NCBI GenBank assembly: GCA_964030475.1 | Contig: CAXIPT010000002.1 | Span: 19,065,703 to 19,129,702 of the forward strand | DNA: 64,000 nt | Direction of reading: 5' to 3' | Source of the DNA: Tethya wilhelma | Lineage: Eukaryota; Porifera; Demospongiae; Tethyida; Tethyidae | In this document: piece by piece, positions 13,282-25,162 of the stretch | Position numbering within the stretch: the stretch's first letter is position 1 | Layout of the letters: every line of letters begins with the position of its first letter | Notes under the pieces: model-generated | Seen by the model: the letters and a program-made list of their open reading frames with translations, nothing else | Databases searched by the model: none | What the model was told of the DNA's origin: nothing | Program-made: the position numbers and the translations under genes

Positions 13282-13779
13282 CATGTAGCCTTCCTTCCAT
13301 CAGGTGGTCTTTCCTATTGGCTCTGCCATGAGAGTGAACAGTGTCAACAGAGACAGAGGATGTCTTTATAAAAGAACTGCTACTGGTGAGACTGACTCAT
13401 GAACTCAAGCACACATGATGGCTCTCTGACCATCACATGTCTCTCTGCTTGTGTACACAGGAAGGGGAAGTTGTGACTTGTCCTCTACAAACAGCAGCAA
13501 GCATTTCTCTGGTAGCACCCCCACGTTGAAGAAAACCATCAGTGGAGTGCACAGTCAACCCATCAGCATTACTACAGTTCCACCATCGAAGCAGCAGAAG
13601 AAACGAGTAAGTGGTGATCTAAAGGATAATAGTACACTACAAAAGAACTTATGTTTTTTCAACGTCTGTAGTCTATGGAGCGTCGACCTCACAGACTTCT
13701 GATGAAGAGAGCAACAGATAGTTCACTGATAACAAAAGAACTGCCTGCCATTGCAAAACAAGTCACTGAAATATCGTAA
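5835..13779 (+). CDS. AGBL5: Cytosolic carboxypeptidase 5 (tubulin deglutamylase)
   Basis: CCP5 is an M14 zinc carboxypeptidase that removes glutamates, including branch-point glutamates, from tubulin side chains. Exons: 5835-5931, 6049-6217, 6616-6736, 7077-7303, 7569-7722, 8200-8356, 8478-9408, 10701-10839, 10935-11074, 11160-11347, 11423-11610, 11725-11806, then 13461-13606 and 13672-13779. With one copy of the duplicated block the frame closes at 948 residues, close to vertebrate CCP5. Family landmarks are [25 protein letters not shown], the zinc motif HPGE ([11 protein letters not shown]), [23 protein letters not shown], the third zinc ligand in [10 protein letters not shown] and the catalytic Glu in [10 protein letters not shown] Ser/Asn-rich insert of about 170 residues sits between the zinc ligands. 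The C-terminal tail is basic and low complexity. Exons 8-12 and part of exon 13 occur twice (10408-11985 and 11987-13564). Reading through copy 1 into the junction would end early, at a TAA about 15 codons past the join. Confidence 0.9.
10408..11985 (+). repeat. Tandem duplication of CCP5 3' exons, copy 1
   Basis: This 1.58-kb block holds the end of intron 7, exons 8-12 and the first part of exon 13. It recurs at an offset of exactly 1579 bases at both ends. By eye the copies differ only by one dinucleotide unit in each of two internal microsatellites. Its exon 13 runs into unrelated frame after the codons for HSQPI. Confidence 0.95.
10863..10903. repeat. (TG)n microsatellite in CCP5 intron, copy 1
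   Basis: An uninterrupted TG tract lies just after the donor site of exon 8. The matching tract in copy 2 spans about 12442-12484 and is one unit longer. Confidence 0.9.
11987..13564 (+). repeat. Tandem duplication of CCP5 3' exons, copy 2
   Basis: Second copy of the preceding block, separated by a single T at 11986. Its TG tract near 12442 is one unit longer than copy 1 and its AC tract near 13250 is one unit shorter. It continues into the intact end of exon 13 and the final exon. Either a very recent genomic duplication or two alleles placed in series by the assembler. Confidence 0.95.
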
Positions 13780-15277
13780 GTTTTGAATGTTTTGTCCTAT
13801 AATTATGATGCATTGACATGTGGCCATGCACATGCACACACCATGTGTAGATTGAGTAAACCCGTCTCTCTTGGTTTGCTAAAGACGCACACGGCACACA
13901 CCCCTTAATTACCATCATTCAATCATCCCAGTATTTATAGTACAATACGTTTATTATTTCTGATAGTTTCTTATAGTTTCCATTTTTTACTATTTCATTT
14001 CATTTTCAGCCTTGTATCTGAGCAATCTTCATAAATTGATTCTTGACATTGTGTGCATGTGTAGGTCATCATAGCATAGATAATTGGGGCGAGCCGGAGC
14101 GAGCCCCACACTAGTGTAGTCAACGGCGAAATTTTCTATATATTATGTTATATATTTGTCGTCTGTCGTACGTCCTCGTCTTATAAAAATGGTATATGTT
14201 TATGACGATCATTGCCAGTGCATCTCAATCTACAGCGCATGCGCGTAGGTCCACGTGTTCATCGTGATTTTTGCACTTCAATCAGAGAGAAACTTGATCA
14301 GTGGTGACTGAGAAAGAAAGCTGCTGCTTGAGCTGAAAAGAGAGTAAACTTAAATACTCGCCAAGTTGGTGCCCTTTTAGTTAACTGAGCCATGCAATGA
14401 CCGGAGAGACCACAATTAGAGGGGCTGAAAACTACCAAAAGGGAGCATAGCTGAGTAGAGGATAGCAAAGCCCCAAAATCAACAGGTATAGTACTGCTGG
14501 CTCCTATACTAGCACATACACCTGCCTGTCAGTTCTTGAACAACTAGCAATCGGATCTTTCTGCTCAGTCATGCTATATACATTTTCAAGTATACTTTAC
14601 TTCAAGTTGTCCCACATCAGGCCTGGTTAATATTCAGCTTTCATTTTATGTGTGTTGTATAGCTGAAGTAACATCAATTATATATTATTGATGAAATTTA
14701 ATTGTTTGCTACATAGCAATGATAACGGCTCGCCCCTTTGATGTTCAACATCGTCACTAGTATACTCCGGAGTATCATACGTACGGTAGTACGTATAGTA
14801 GGAATGGACCGACTGTCCCATTGACACAATACAAAATGTTCATGCTTATAAACTTTCAGGGAAACAAGGCTAAGCCTTCAAATGCATTTTATAGCCTCCC
14901 ACAGACAGTTTACTTACTGTATTAACCAAGAAAACTGGCAGAAAGTTTCTGGAGCACTCTGGAGAGAGCGCTGGCGAGAAGCCACAAGAGTGCAATTTTG
15001 TTCTCCTTCCTTTCTTCCTTCCTTCCTTCCTTCCTTCCTAACTGACTTACTTGAACGCGATTTCCAGACAAACTAAAGGCATTGAGCCAACTTTAACTAT
15101 ATAGTGAGACTTCATTTCATCTGTAGTACGTCCTTTTTGACTTGTTAGCTGGCGAAAAGGCAGCAAACAAAATCTAGGCAGCTTTGAAAATCTCGATATA
15201 AAATACTGTACTTTTATTTAGCCATTTTATGTAGGTAAAGGTCGTCAATAGACCACGTGGTTTGCAATTACTTATAA
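13780..15277. other. Intergenic non-coding stretch after CCP5
   Basis: No supportable gene was found. It is AT-rich. A 10-base inverted pair, GGGGCGAGCC (14086) and GGCTCGCCCC (14727), brackets 650 bases, but I could not show a longer terminal repeat. A near-consensus NRF1 site lies at 14234-14245 and a short TTCC tract at 15004-15037. Confidence 0.5.
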
Positions 15278-15289
15278 TGCGCATGCGCA
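15278..15289. promoter_or_regulatory. NRF1-type palindrome in repeat-rich DNA
   Basis: TGCGCATGCGCA is a perfect consensus, 20 bases upstream of the LINE fragment. A CACGTG E-box lies nearby at 15254-15259. There is no adjacent gene start, so it may belong to the retroelement or be fortuitous. Confidence 0.35.
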
Positions 15290-15310
15290 TTAAATGTACA
15301 GAGAGCCTTC

Positions 15311-15998
15311 TAAGGAAGCTGGATTCTTTCCAGGGAGAGCTGGCTAAAAGGATTCTGAAATGGCCAAAACATATGTCCAATACTGCAGCTATGGTTTGCC
15401 TTGATTTACATCTATGAGGTTCAGGGTTCTTACTTCCAAGCTAGCATTCCTGGTGAGACTGTTGAAGAAAGATGGCGTGGACTTGGGAAGCTCCGTGGTT
15501 CTTTCCCTGAGTGATCAGTTTGAAGAGTCATGCCTGGTTAGAGAGTGTAGGGAGTTGGAAGATGCTTTTGGGTCCAACTACACTAGTCAGATCCTAAATG
15601 AGTGCGGCGGAGACCTGAGGCTGATTAAGTCTACTCTACTCAAGATAGACAGGGAGCAATGCCTCTCTCGCTGTTTGGAGAAGTCATCTTTGATTGTGGA
15701 GGTAGCGAAAGCAATTGGTTGGCCCAAGCTGTGGGACAGAATATCTGAGTTGGGTTCGAGAGCTGTATGTGGTTTACAGATGCTTAGTAGGGCATTGGGG
15801 CACCATGGTAGAGGTCAGAACCCTTGTCACTTGTGCGAAGCAGGACCCCTACAAGAAACTCGTCTCATAGATCACATCCTGGAAGTGCATGGGAAGGATT
15901 TGCACCTACCTGCAGAGTTGGATGTCGAGGAACTTCTCAACATGCTGAGTAACTCACAAATTGACATTCTACCTAAATTCAGCAGAATTTTTATCTAG
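15311..15998 (+). pseudogene. LINE-type retrotransposon 3' fragment (reverse transcriptase C-terminus)
   Basis: Two frames together read like the region after the reverse transcriptase core of non-LTR retrotransposons. The first (15311-15410) gives FQGELAKRILKWP and is interrupted by a frameshift near 15410. The second is an open frame of 194 codons (15414-15998) containing LVRLLKKDG, then a C-x2-C...H...H-like cluster (CHLC ... HILEVHG), as seen in the C-terminal part of CR1/L2-like elements. The frameshift and lack of the catalytic domain upstream show a dead 5'-truncated copy. An alternative, that the 194-codon frame is a domesticated gene, is less likely because nothing upstream provides a promoter or start. 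Confidence 0.6.
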
Positions 15999-16284
15999 GA
16001 TCTTATGTATTTTGGTACATTCAAGACTTCTGTGCAGTATGAGTTTTTTTTTTTTTTGTCAGCTGTTACTGAGTTAGATTTTACAGTCAAGTTCTGTTTT
16101 ACTTTCAAGTCTTTTATCTCACCCAGCAGTGAGGTTGTCCTCTCAGTTGTTGTAATGTACATGTATGTCTTTGAGTACTCGGTGCCTATGTCCTTTTTAT
16201 TTGTATATTCCTTTGTGTACACGTGTCCACTTGGGCTTTACGATGAATATTGATTGATGGGAATGAACAAGTATAGTAAAAATT

Positions 16285-16601
16285 TTATAAAAATTAGAAG
16301 TGTAGGAATGGGCAGTGCGGTAAAAAGCAATGAAACAAGGTAAGTCTCTGAATTTCGGCACATGACTACTTCATTTTTTGTACCCAACTCTTATACATTA
16401 CTGTGTACCTACATTCTACATACTTGTTACTTTATCCAAATTAGTCAAGTGATTGCTTGCATTGACTCATGAGCCAAATGACCGACACTATAATGATGGA
16501 ATTCAAACTTGCAATGAGTAGTCATGTGCCGAAATTCAGAGACTTACCTTGTTTCATTGCTTTTACCGCACTGCCCATTCCTACACTTCTAATTTTTATA
16601 A
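16285..16601. mobile_element. Foldback element with ~85-base terminal inverted repeats
   Basis: The arm at 16285-16370 and the arm at 16517-16601 are almost perfect reverse complements, differing by one A in a homopolymer. They are separated by 146 bases with no coding potential. This is the structure of a non-autonomous foldback/MITE-like element. No clear target duplication was found. Confidence 0.8.
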
Positions 16602-16619
16602 CTATATTATCTATGATCA

Positions 16620-16717
16620 TAGCCTCGTACCCAGGCTCTCCCCTTTGACCTTTCACTCACTCTCTCTTTCCTTACCGTTAGTGTAAGGTCAAAGGAGAGA
16701 GCCTGGGTACGAGGTTA
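16620..16717. mobile_element. Hairpin MITE, TAGCCTCGT family
   Basis: Begins TAGCCTCGTACCCAGGCTC and ends in the near reverse complement GAGCCTGGGTACGAGGTTA. Same termini as the copies at 29790, 31352, 32049, 32177, 35640 and 54305. Target duplication is not recognisable here. Confidence 0.75.
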
Positions 16718-17418
16718 GGTCATCATACTATAAAGCTAAAGTCTACTGATAAGAATGATTTACGAGCAAGGTATTTCCCACAATCGGAAATGGTCGGTAA
16801 ATATTAATAGCAAAGATTACCTTTAGCTATATTAAATTTACTGGGAAGGAGTTGCCCATCCAGTTCAAGCGACGCCGGGAGAAGTCCCCACCTACTAATT
16901 AGTAACCGTTTAGATTAGCCATATTTGGAGGTGAGTTTAGACTGCACTCGCACTGTAAATGGTAGTTTGGTATGTGTGTACGATTCACATGATCCATTTA
17001 TGGTAGTAGATGCTATGGGCTGGGCATTGTGTACCCAAGTGTGTGTAAATACAGGTCATTCCGTGTTCCGTGTGCTATAATAGGTGCCAAGTACTTTACG
17101 ATGAGTTTCGTGTGAGTTTTTCTGGCTGAAGGAGTCGAGATATTTCGAGGTAAGCTTTGCAGAACCACTATCCTTTCAGGGGGATTTGTGGCTGCAGTGC
17201 TAAAATTTTAATATTTTATGCATAACCACTGTAACTACTGTATTAAAGTTAGTTATGGAGTTGTTAGATAATAGCTCAGGACAGAGTGGGCTTGCATCTG
17301 AAATGTGTATGCAGTGAAATTAAGATTAATGGGTGTGGCTCACAGCCATATGGTACTATAATAGTATTGCTACCACTGTCTTCTTTCAGTCAAGATTCAT
17401 AGTCTTCAACAGTGTAGA
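16718..17418. other. Upstream region and probable 5' leader of the NRF1-like gene
   Basis: Non-coding. A pyrimidine-rich acceptor, TCTTTCAG, ends at 17390 just before the start codon, suggesting an untranslated first exon farther upstream joined to a leader exon. No core promoter element could be fixed. Confidence 0.35.
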
Positions 17419-20400
17419 ATGGCCCAACACAACCACCAGCAGCAGCAGCAACAGTCACAGTCGAAAGCACTGGCTGACAGCCGCTCCAGAGACATTCGAC
17501 GCAGAGTGGAAGTCATCCAGAAGAAACTGGCAGACCTCCAAGAGCTCGGAGTACCCTGTGCCTTTTGCTATTCCTCTGTTCGCAACACTGGCAGCATCTT
17601 CACTCTAGGTGACAGTCGCATCACGGAGGTGATGGAGAGACACAAGAACGAGATCTTGCGGAATCTGATAGACGGAGAGCATCTGGAGAGGAAACTCTCC
17701 AAAGAGATTCACCTCATTCTTCCCCCACTGCCTGCACCACTAGACGAGCTCAGTCGCAGTGCACTGCAGTCTCTCATCGGTGGCATCTTGAAGGACTTGG
17801 GTCTAAAGTGGTCGGACCCTCGACCAAACTGGTGGCCGCTAGAAATTCCATTTGTGCATCCTCGATCAGTGCCTGAAAACTTTGCAGGTAATAGTCGATA
17901 ATAATTATCATTGAAAGTAGTGATCTATTAAATTATAAGCACAACATTGAGATAATAATTCATTGCATAAAGGTTTACAATACTTTGTGTTTCTTGGGAA
18001 AGGGAAAGGCTATGTAAAGATTGAGATATACGTTCTAGGTGTTGTGCATCGTGTAACGCAAGAGAGTTGTTTATTAAACCACCTTGTGTTGACGATTGAC
18101 GATATCAGCCAAATGTGTTAGCCTAATATAGAGAGTCCATTGCTCAGAATAAATGGAGTATTGTGTGCATTAGGTAGCGTATCAATTGCCTAGTATGGCA
18201 AGCAGGGTGTAGGAGGTTATCCCCTTATGGATAGAAGTGCAATAACTATCCTACACCTTGTCCAAAGTGGATTGAGTTCATTGGGTTTCAGTGCATGGTT
18301 GAATAGTCTCTCTGTAGAGAGGGCGTCGCAACGATACAATGCATGCATAATTATTTCACTGAAAATAGCCAGATCATAGCAGGCGATAGTGTTATGCTGG
18401 TTCTTTGTACATACATATATATAGCCATTTCTCTAGTTTAGATGTTCAAATTCACAGTTATGCACTCTGTCGTACACAATGATCTGTTGTGGACTTGTTG
18501 CGTTGACTAAATTTGGACAAGTTTTCTGCAGCTGTGGTTTATCGCTGCAAGCGAAATTATGCTTGCATAATTCGAATTGGCTATTATTACCGGAATATGT
18601 GTGATTGCACATCCTTCAAACTCCTTATTTGTTCGTATAGAGCGGCCTCTGTGTTGTTGTTGGACAACATAACTCTCCTTAAGAAATGAGCCATCTTTTC
18701 ACTGGAGACTCGGGATGCCACACAAATTTCAGGACACCCTCTCCTTTTATGGTCGTCTGTTTGTCTGTTCATACCAGGATATAATAAATAACCCACAGCT
18801 TCATAGGAAACACAGAGAATGTCTAAAGTGTGTGAAATGGCAATATTTAACGTCTGAGTTCATTGCTAGTGCATGTGCAAGTGGGGGTCTGTGTTTGTTT
18901 GAGCATCCTGCCCGTCTTGTAAAATTCAGATTCTCAAACGAGATGAGTGGACAAAATCTGAGTATAGTATTATCACACTGGAAGCTAGATGCATGTAGCA
19001 ATGCACTCAAGACTTGTTCTATTTGTAGTTACAAGGTATGAAAAGCCTCTTTTGATGTTGCATTGTCTATCCTTGTTTGCTTGTTTTGATCAAGAGTGTG
19101 TGACCACATTAGACAAAGGTGTGTGTAGGAAATTTGAACGATGTTCAATCGCGATTGCTTATTTTTTCCATTGTGTTGTCAAGTAGCAGCAGCCAAGCCC
19201 AATAATGTATGAATGCTGGCATTCGCTGAATAAGGAATAATCAGCCAAATTTAGCATAAGTAACTTGAGTGACACATTCCTGCATGTATTGGTCTGCAAT
19301 TCATTACCTGAGTGTGTATCCATACAAAATAGTGTGTGTTGTTAGGTTGTGTTGAAATTAGGCTGCCTTACATGGTATAGTGAGTAACCTCAGTTAAAAG
19401 ATAGAAGTTAGCAATGATATGGCAGCTGTTCAATATAAGGAATTGTTTACGTACTGTTTCGTAAAATGTGTTGATTGCGTTTGCTGCCCCGAAAGTATAT
19501 AAGTCCTCCCCTGAAGCTCAGTGCTTCTTTGTTGTGGCTAACATTTCTGAAAGCCTATTATGTGCTGATTCCTCTTAAGGCCCTGCTGCTATGCAATAAC
19601 GTTTAGTATGTGATTATTGAATTAGTGTATTTTTGCAAAGTTTGTTGTACACGCATACACAAATGAGTCACACATATTTGTACCATATATGTACCTGCAG
19701 GGAGTTGGACCCAAGCACTGAAGAGAATTTTGGAGTCTGTTTACGGGTACTTCAGCTATGACGTCAACACGTACATTGCAGACAGACTGGATTCTTACCA
19801 AATTGAAGGAGAAGCGTCGCCGGAACTTCCCAGTGCAAGCGACAACTCCACACGAGCTGAAGCATCCTCTTCTTCTCAGTTTGAAGAGAGCGAACAACTC
19901 CACGATACTGCGAACTGCATCACCACTAAACCAGGCAATCTCACTAACAACAGCACCTCTGCTGCAAAGGAGCTGCACACACACTCCAGCACTATCACCC
20001 GAATGACAAGATCTGATTCTAGCGGGACGCCTGAAATTGCTGCTGCTGCTGCTGCTGGAGGCAGTCACAATCAGAAGAGGTTGGTTTCCAGTTTCACTGT
20101 AGAGAATATTCTGATGGGCCGACAGACCTCCTCTGGATCTTCCAACTCTCCAACGAGTACTACTAGTTCGAGCTTGGCCTCTCCAACCTTAGCTCCCAAT
20201 GAGCATTCAACCATCGTCGGTACTAACTGGGTGAGCCATCCTCCAGTCAAATACACCAAGTTCACCATGCTCAGTCCGAATACAATGGCTGAAGATAACC
20301 ACAAGAAGAAGAGATCGGGCGGTGAAACTGGTGTTGATCTGGAGATGGTGCATTCACAGACCAGACACTGTTCGAGCAGTCACGATTTGAATCACAATAC

Positions 20401-21769
20401 AACCGAAGAGAAGTCGTCTGCGATTAGCTTGAAGCGTGTTCCTTCAATTTTGCGCAGCTCTTCTGACGGATCACCAAGAAATATTTCAGTGCCATCTAGA
20501 TCAGCTGTCAGCGAAGCAGCAGCCTCTCTCATTGCATTGAGTGGATCTCAAAAGAGCAACCAAAGTGCACCGACCGTTCCGAGTCCAAGTGTCGTACAAC
20601 CGGCAAAGATTTCCACGATTCCAGTGGTTCAAACTTTATCGACGTCCACAGATGGAAAGACTGCAGTCTTGCATCAAACCTTTCCACCGTCGCAACAGTT
20701 TGTACTGCTTGTACCGTCCACTACTGTGGCCATGAGTGGTCACGGTCTTCAGGCCGTCATGTACGCCCATCCAAGTCAACCAGTAAGCTCACAAGCAGCA
20801 CAGGTTAGCAGTCATCCAGTAAGCAGCACATCTGACATCAATCACTCCCCACCCGATAACAGCAACCACCACAATACACCCAGACAGCTTGCAGTGACCA
20901 CCTCAAAGTCACAGTTGGAATCTAGTCACAAGAATGCACCTTCACACTCCAGAACACACATCAATAGTCCAGAGGGAAAGTTCCCCCAACCCTCAAAATT
21001 GCTCTATCAACCGATTGCACCGAAAGCAGAAACCACACACACTCCCAATACCACCTCGACTACTGCAGTCTCATCCGAAAATTCTAGTGATAAGATGAAA
21101 CTTTATTTGAAACGAACAATTCAGAAACCACAGAAACTCAGATTTCACATGACCACCGTTGTTAACAGACCAAACAAGAACTCCGCTTCAACCAGCTTGA
21201 AAGCACAGTCACCTCGTGCCTGTTCAAATGACGACAGGATATCACCGTCATTGGAAAACGAGCACCATTCAGACTCCGAGGGATCTATTGCTCAACCGGC
21301 AACAATCACACGGTCTCCCAATGTCTACTCTTCAGAGTACCAGGTTGAAAAGCACGCTGCTAGAATGGACTCCGAGGATAGATCGTATCAGAGGAGAGAC
21401 ATTAGCCCAACTACCTCCTTGTCGTCTAGTTCTGAAGATGTGCGTCAGCAAGCAACACCACCACCACCAGTATCTGCAACAACTCAAACTCAAACAGCTA
21501 TTCTCAAAGACTCTGGTTTTCATTTGCAGATTGTCAAGCAGGGTGATTCGAAATCATCGACCCAGCAGCAGCAGCAGCATCACAACAACGAGAGTGCTGA
21601 GAGTGCGTCGTTACATCGTGGCAAGAGATATGGTGATGCAACAGTGAGAGGCAGTGGTGTCAGAACGACGAGGAGTTACACAAGAAGAAAGAGAGATCTG
21701 ACGTTTCACCTCTATGAAGATCCTTCAACTGCATTCAAACCTAAGAGAACATGCAAGGGCAAAGAATAG
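17419..21769 (+). CDS. NRF1: NRF1-like (nuclear respiratory factor 1 / Ewg family) transcription factor
   Basis: Two exons, 17419-17887 and 19701-21769, are separated by a 1.8-kb intron and close in frame at 845 residues. After a Gln-rich start, residues 25-170 match the NRF1 DNA-binding/dimerisation region: a helical start (RRRVEVIQKKLADL), a long middle, then ELSRSALQSLIGGILKDL, NWWPLEIPFVHPRS and, across the intron, SWTQALKRILESVY. These correspond to the family's QLRAFIPEMLK, WWPEDIPWANVRS and SWTQALRTIVKNCY blocks. NRF1 binds GC-rich palindromes as a dimer and activates nuclear genes for mitochondria and growth. The remaining 670 residues are Ser/Thr/Gln/His-rich and disordered, where other NRF1 proteins carry the activation domain; this tail is much longer than in vertebrates and ends in a basic KRTCKGKE. 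Several NRF1-type palindromes occur in this window. Confidence 0.8.
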
Positions 21770-21780
21770 CTCCCATGTAC

Positions 21781-21786
21781 AATAAA
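21781..21786 (+). terminator. Polyadenylation signal of the NRF1-like gene
   Basis: AATAAA lies 12 bases after the stop codon, followed by a T tract at 21801-21821, giving a very short 3' UTR if used. Confidence 0.5.
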
Positions 21787-22741
21787 ATTATTATGCAATT
21801 CTTTTTTTTTTTTTTTTTTTTAATACATCACCTCATTGTTACAATCATAATATAAAAATTGTTATTATTGATATAATGTTTAAAAAACTATTTAATTTGT
21901 GGATTAGCAATAACATGCAGTCCTAAGTAAGCAAAATACGTAAGCACAGAGATTGTGACATAAGATCGCCTATGAATAATGTAGAAAGGAATTCACGACA
22001 GGAAGTTGCAAATGCATGGGACTTGTTGGGGCAGTCCCCCTATCTAATTGTTCAAAGCATGTGTACAGTTGAGCTCAGAACTGGCTGTCGGTCAAGAGAT
22101 GAACGTCAGTCGTGGAAGTCTTGGATCTAAAGACATGCTTTTCAAGTAATGTAAGTTGTTTTTCTATTAAGTGTACGTTTGATTTTTCAGGGAATTATCT
22201 TGTGGTAGAGTCATCCTTGACTAGCTCTCTGAACTGAAGTTTATTAAATTTGTAGAGTTCAGTTTTCATATTCGTAATAAAGACTATTGAGTTCGTTCGG
22301 TTGAATCGTCTTCACAAAAAAGTCATTAGCTAGAATTAAAGTTATAGCTAAAGGAAGCGAGCAAGTGCGTGTGGTAATTTTTGCTGACCATTTCCAATTT
22401 GTAATTTGCCTCCCACCAGTTGTTAATTAGACCACAATTGTGCTTGAGACCCAATGTCACTAAGAAAACACACTCTTGGTGGTTGCCCCCAACGCTAGCT
22501 GTTGTGTTTACAAACAGGTATAAAGTTTGTAACTCTTGCCCTTGGCCTAATCAACACACCAAGACTGAAAGTACTCTCAAATTGCCAGGGAGAGTACCAG
22601 GTATACAGCTTTTGTATGGCCTTTTAAGGTTATGATTTGATTTCATTTTCTGAGTTCCTTGTAATGCTACTCAAGGCAAATCTATATCTAGGCTTGTGTG
22701 ACCACTAAAAGTCTTTGCTGCTTATTACTGTAGCTTTAAAG
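21787..22741. other. Intergenic stretch before the Ig/Death gene
   Basis: AT-rich with no supportable gene. It must hold the promoter and any leader exons of the gene starting at 22742; none could be assigned. Confidence 0.4.
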
Positions 22742-25097
22742 ATGTCTAAACATATTGCAAGAGGAGCATACTATGGCCCCCTCAATGGAAATCATATAGG
22801 TATGTGTATTGAGATGTTTATCTTAGAATGGTGATGCTATATTATTTCTGTGAAGTATGATACTGCCTAGTTGGCATAGGGTATAGTTCAAGATTTCATC
22901 ATTTACTGTTGCCTATCATCTTACACTCACACATCACTCACAGCAACGGGAGGTGGACTGCCACACTCTCACAATCCCCCCCAGCTCTACCAAGCCGAGA
23001 CACATGCCACAGTTCCCGATGAGATCGAGAAAGACTCTCGGTGTTATCATCCACCTTTCAGACGATCTCTCTCCTCCCAGCTCTCTTTCCCCTACGACAG
23101 TCGAGATGAAGAGAAGGACATGAAGAGAACTCCGACAACACCAGGAGGCAATCCCGCCGATAGACCCCGCTCCATGGGAGGCTATGATCCCATCTCAGCT
23201 TCATCTTACACAGCTCGTGGACCTCACATCCAGTCGATAGGAAGTGGCTCTCGGAGCAACTCAGGATCGTCCTTACTGTCTTCTTCATCTTCAGGATCGT
23301 CTTCCCTCTCACATAGCTCAATGTCTTCAGAGCTAGGGGGAGGGGGGCTGCCACAGCAGTATGGCAGAGACAGATCAATGCTACAACAGTACAGTGCTTA
23401 CGATAGCAGACCAAGAATGGGCAGGGGCTATTATGGAGGCTCTAGAGCGACTGCCACTCACTCTAACCCAAGAGCTGGTTACCACCTACCGCCCAGTGTC
23501 ATCGGAGGTGGTCAATCTGCCATGAGATATGAAGAGAGTTCCGGAGGACCAAGAAGTGGATACAGAGACCAACACCACCAGCACCACCAGCAGCAGCCAT
23601 CGTACGATACTGAACTAGTGTATGGTGTTGTAACACCTTCGAGGTATCGGAGCCGGGTGCAATCTACTGGTAGTATGGGCATGCCCAGTCCGCCCCAGAC
23701 ATCCCATTATCACCAGCCGGCGGGCTATGCCTCACTGGGTGATAGACTGACTACCACTGATCCCTACTCCAAAACGACACAAGGCTACGGTCAACCTTAC
23801 AATGCACCCACTGGTGATTCCTATCAACATGAACACATTCCCGAGTCCAACTATGTACGACAATTTCCACTTGGTTCTAATTATAGCACATCACACTACA
23901 CTCGCCAGCTGCCTGCAGAACCACAGTACACACGTATCACAGACGAGTACAGCCCCTACTACTCACCGTATATTAATAATGAAAGGGATTATGATCAAGA
24001 CCCCGTTCCTTACGACTATAATTATCACACTGAGCCTCAGCCAATGTCACTAAGTGTTTCTGCTTCAAAATTTGAAGATCCTCTAACATCAGAGGAGCTG
24101 GGTGGACAACCTTTGGAGTGTCTGTCTGCTGAAATGAACTCCAAATTATCTTTGGAAGAACAAAAAGTGCAAGCACATCCACAGGATGGTGATGATCGAC
24201 TACAAATAACAGAACATCCGAGAGACGTTAAAGTTACGTTAAATCAGCCTGCAACGTTGAGCTGTAAAGCACACGTATCAGACTCAAAAGAAGAGCCTAA
24301 TTTCTTGTGGTATAAAGACAAGGAGCCGCTCATTGGAGAGATTGATTCAGACTACGTTGTTGAGGAGGCTACGGAGAAAGACGAAGGTGTCTACTACTGT
24401 CTTGTGTCTCACCCTCACGACGATATGTTACAAAAGACTTCCAACTCAGCACAACTCACTGTCAAAACGGGGAAAGGTTGGTTTCTGTGTGTGGTGCTTT
24501 GTTAGGCTTGCATTCTAACAATAATAAGTTAATAAGAGTATTCACAATTTCTTGGTTATGGATAGATTTGTAATTCCCTTTTTGGTTTGTTTTGTGTGAA
24601 CAGAATTGAAATAGCTGCTGCTGCAGTTGTAAAGAAAGAGGCACATAGTGGGAATACAGTGTTTAGCCCCTTGTGTGTGTGTGTGCTATTCATGTGCACC
24701 TGTAAATACTATTAGTGGAGTAGAATCCCCCCATGGTTTTAAAATGGGATATAGAAATAACCATGTAGTGATACCAGTGTTTGATATCAATAATAGTTGC
24801 TTGATGTGTGTGTACTTCCCGTGAGTGTAGATAATTTGATCTTATATAAAAAATAATATTCTATAGAACCTCCCGAAATCATCCGTCAACCTTCCAAAGA
24901 AGTGATTGTTAGTAATGGAGAGAGACTGAAGCTTGCTCTGGAGGTGTCTGGGGAAGCACCATTGAGGTTTGTGTGTGTGTTCAGTGAGTAATGGACACAA
25001 AACACAGATGTCATAAATTCATAAGTGTGCATTTGATACAGATGTAGCACACATGTAAGTTGATTTGCTAGAAAAACTCCCTTTCTCTGCACACATT

Positions 25098-25162
<65 letters not shown>

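Noticed and set aside
14086..14736. A 650-base segment bounded by GGGGCGAGCC and GGCTCGCCCC that could be a transposon
   Set aside because: Only 10 bases of inverted similarity were found and no matching target duplication. Not enough to call an element.
18587..19186. Several 60-110-codon open frames in the NRF1-like gene intron
   Set aside because: No family features, no coherent splice sites, and composition like neighbouring non-coding DNA.
19622..20068. Minus-strand open frame of 148 codons over the NRF1-like gene
   Set aside because: It lies antisense to the coding exon of the NRF1-like protein, is Ser/Arg-rich as expected from the reverse of Ser/Ala codons, and shows no family features.
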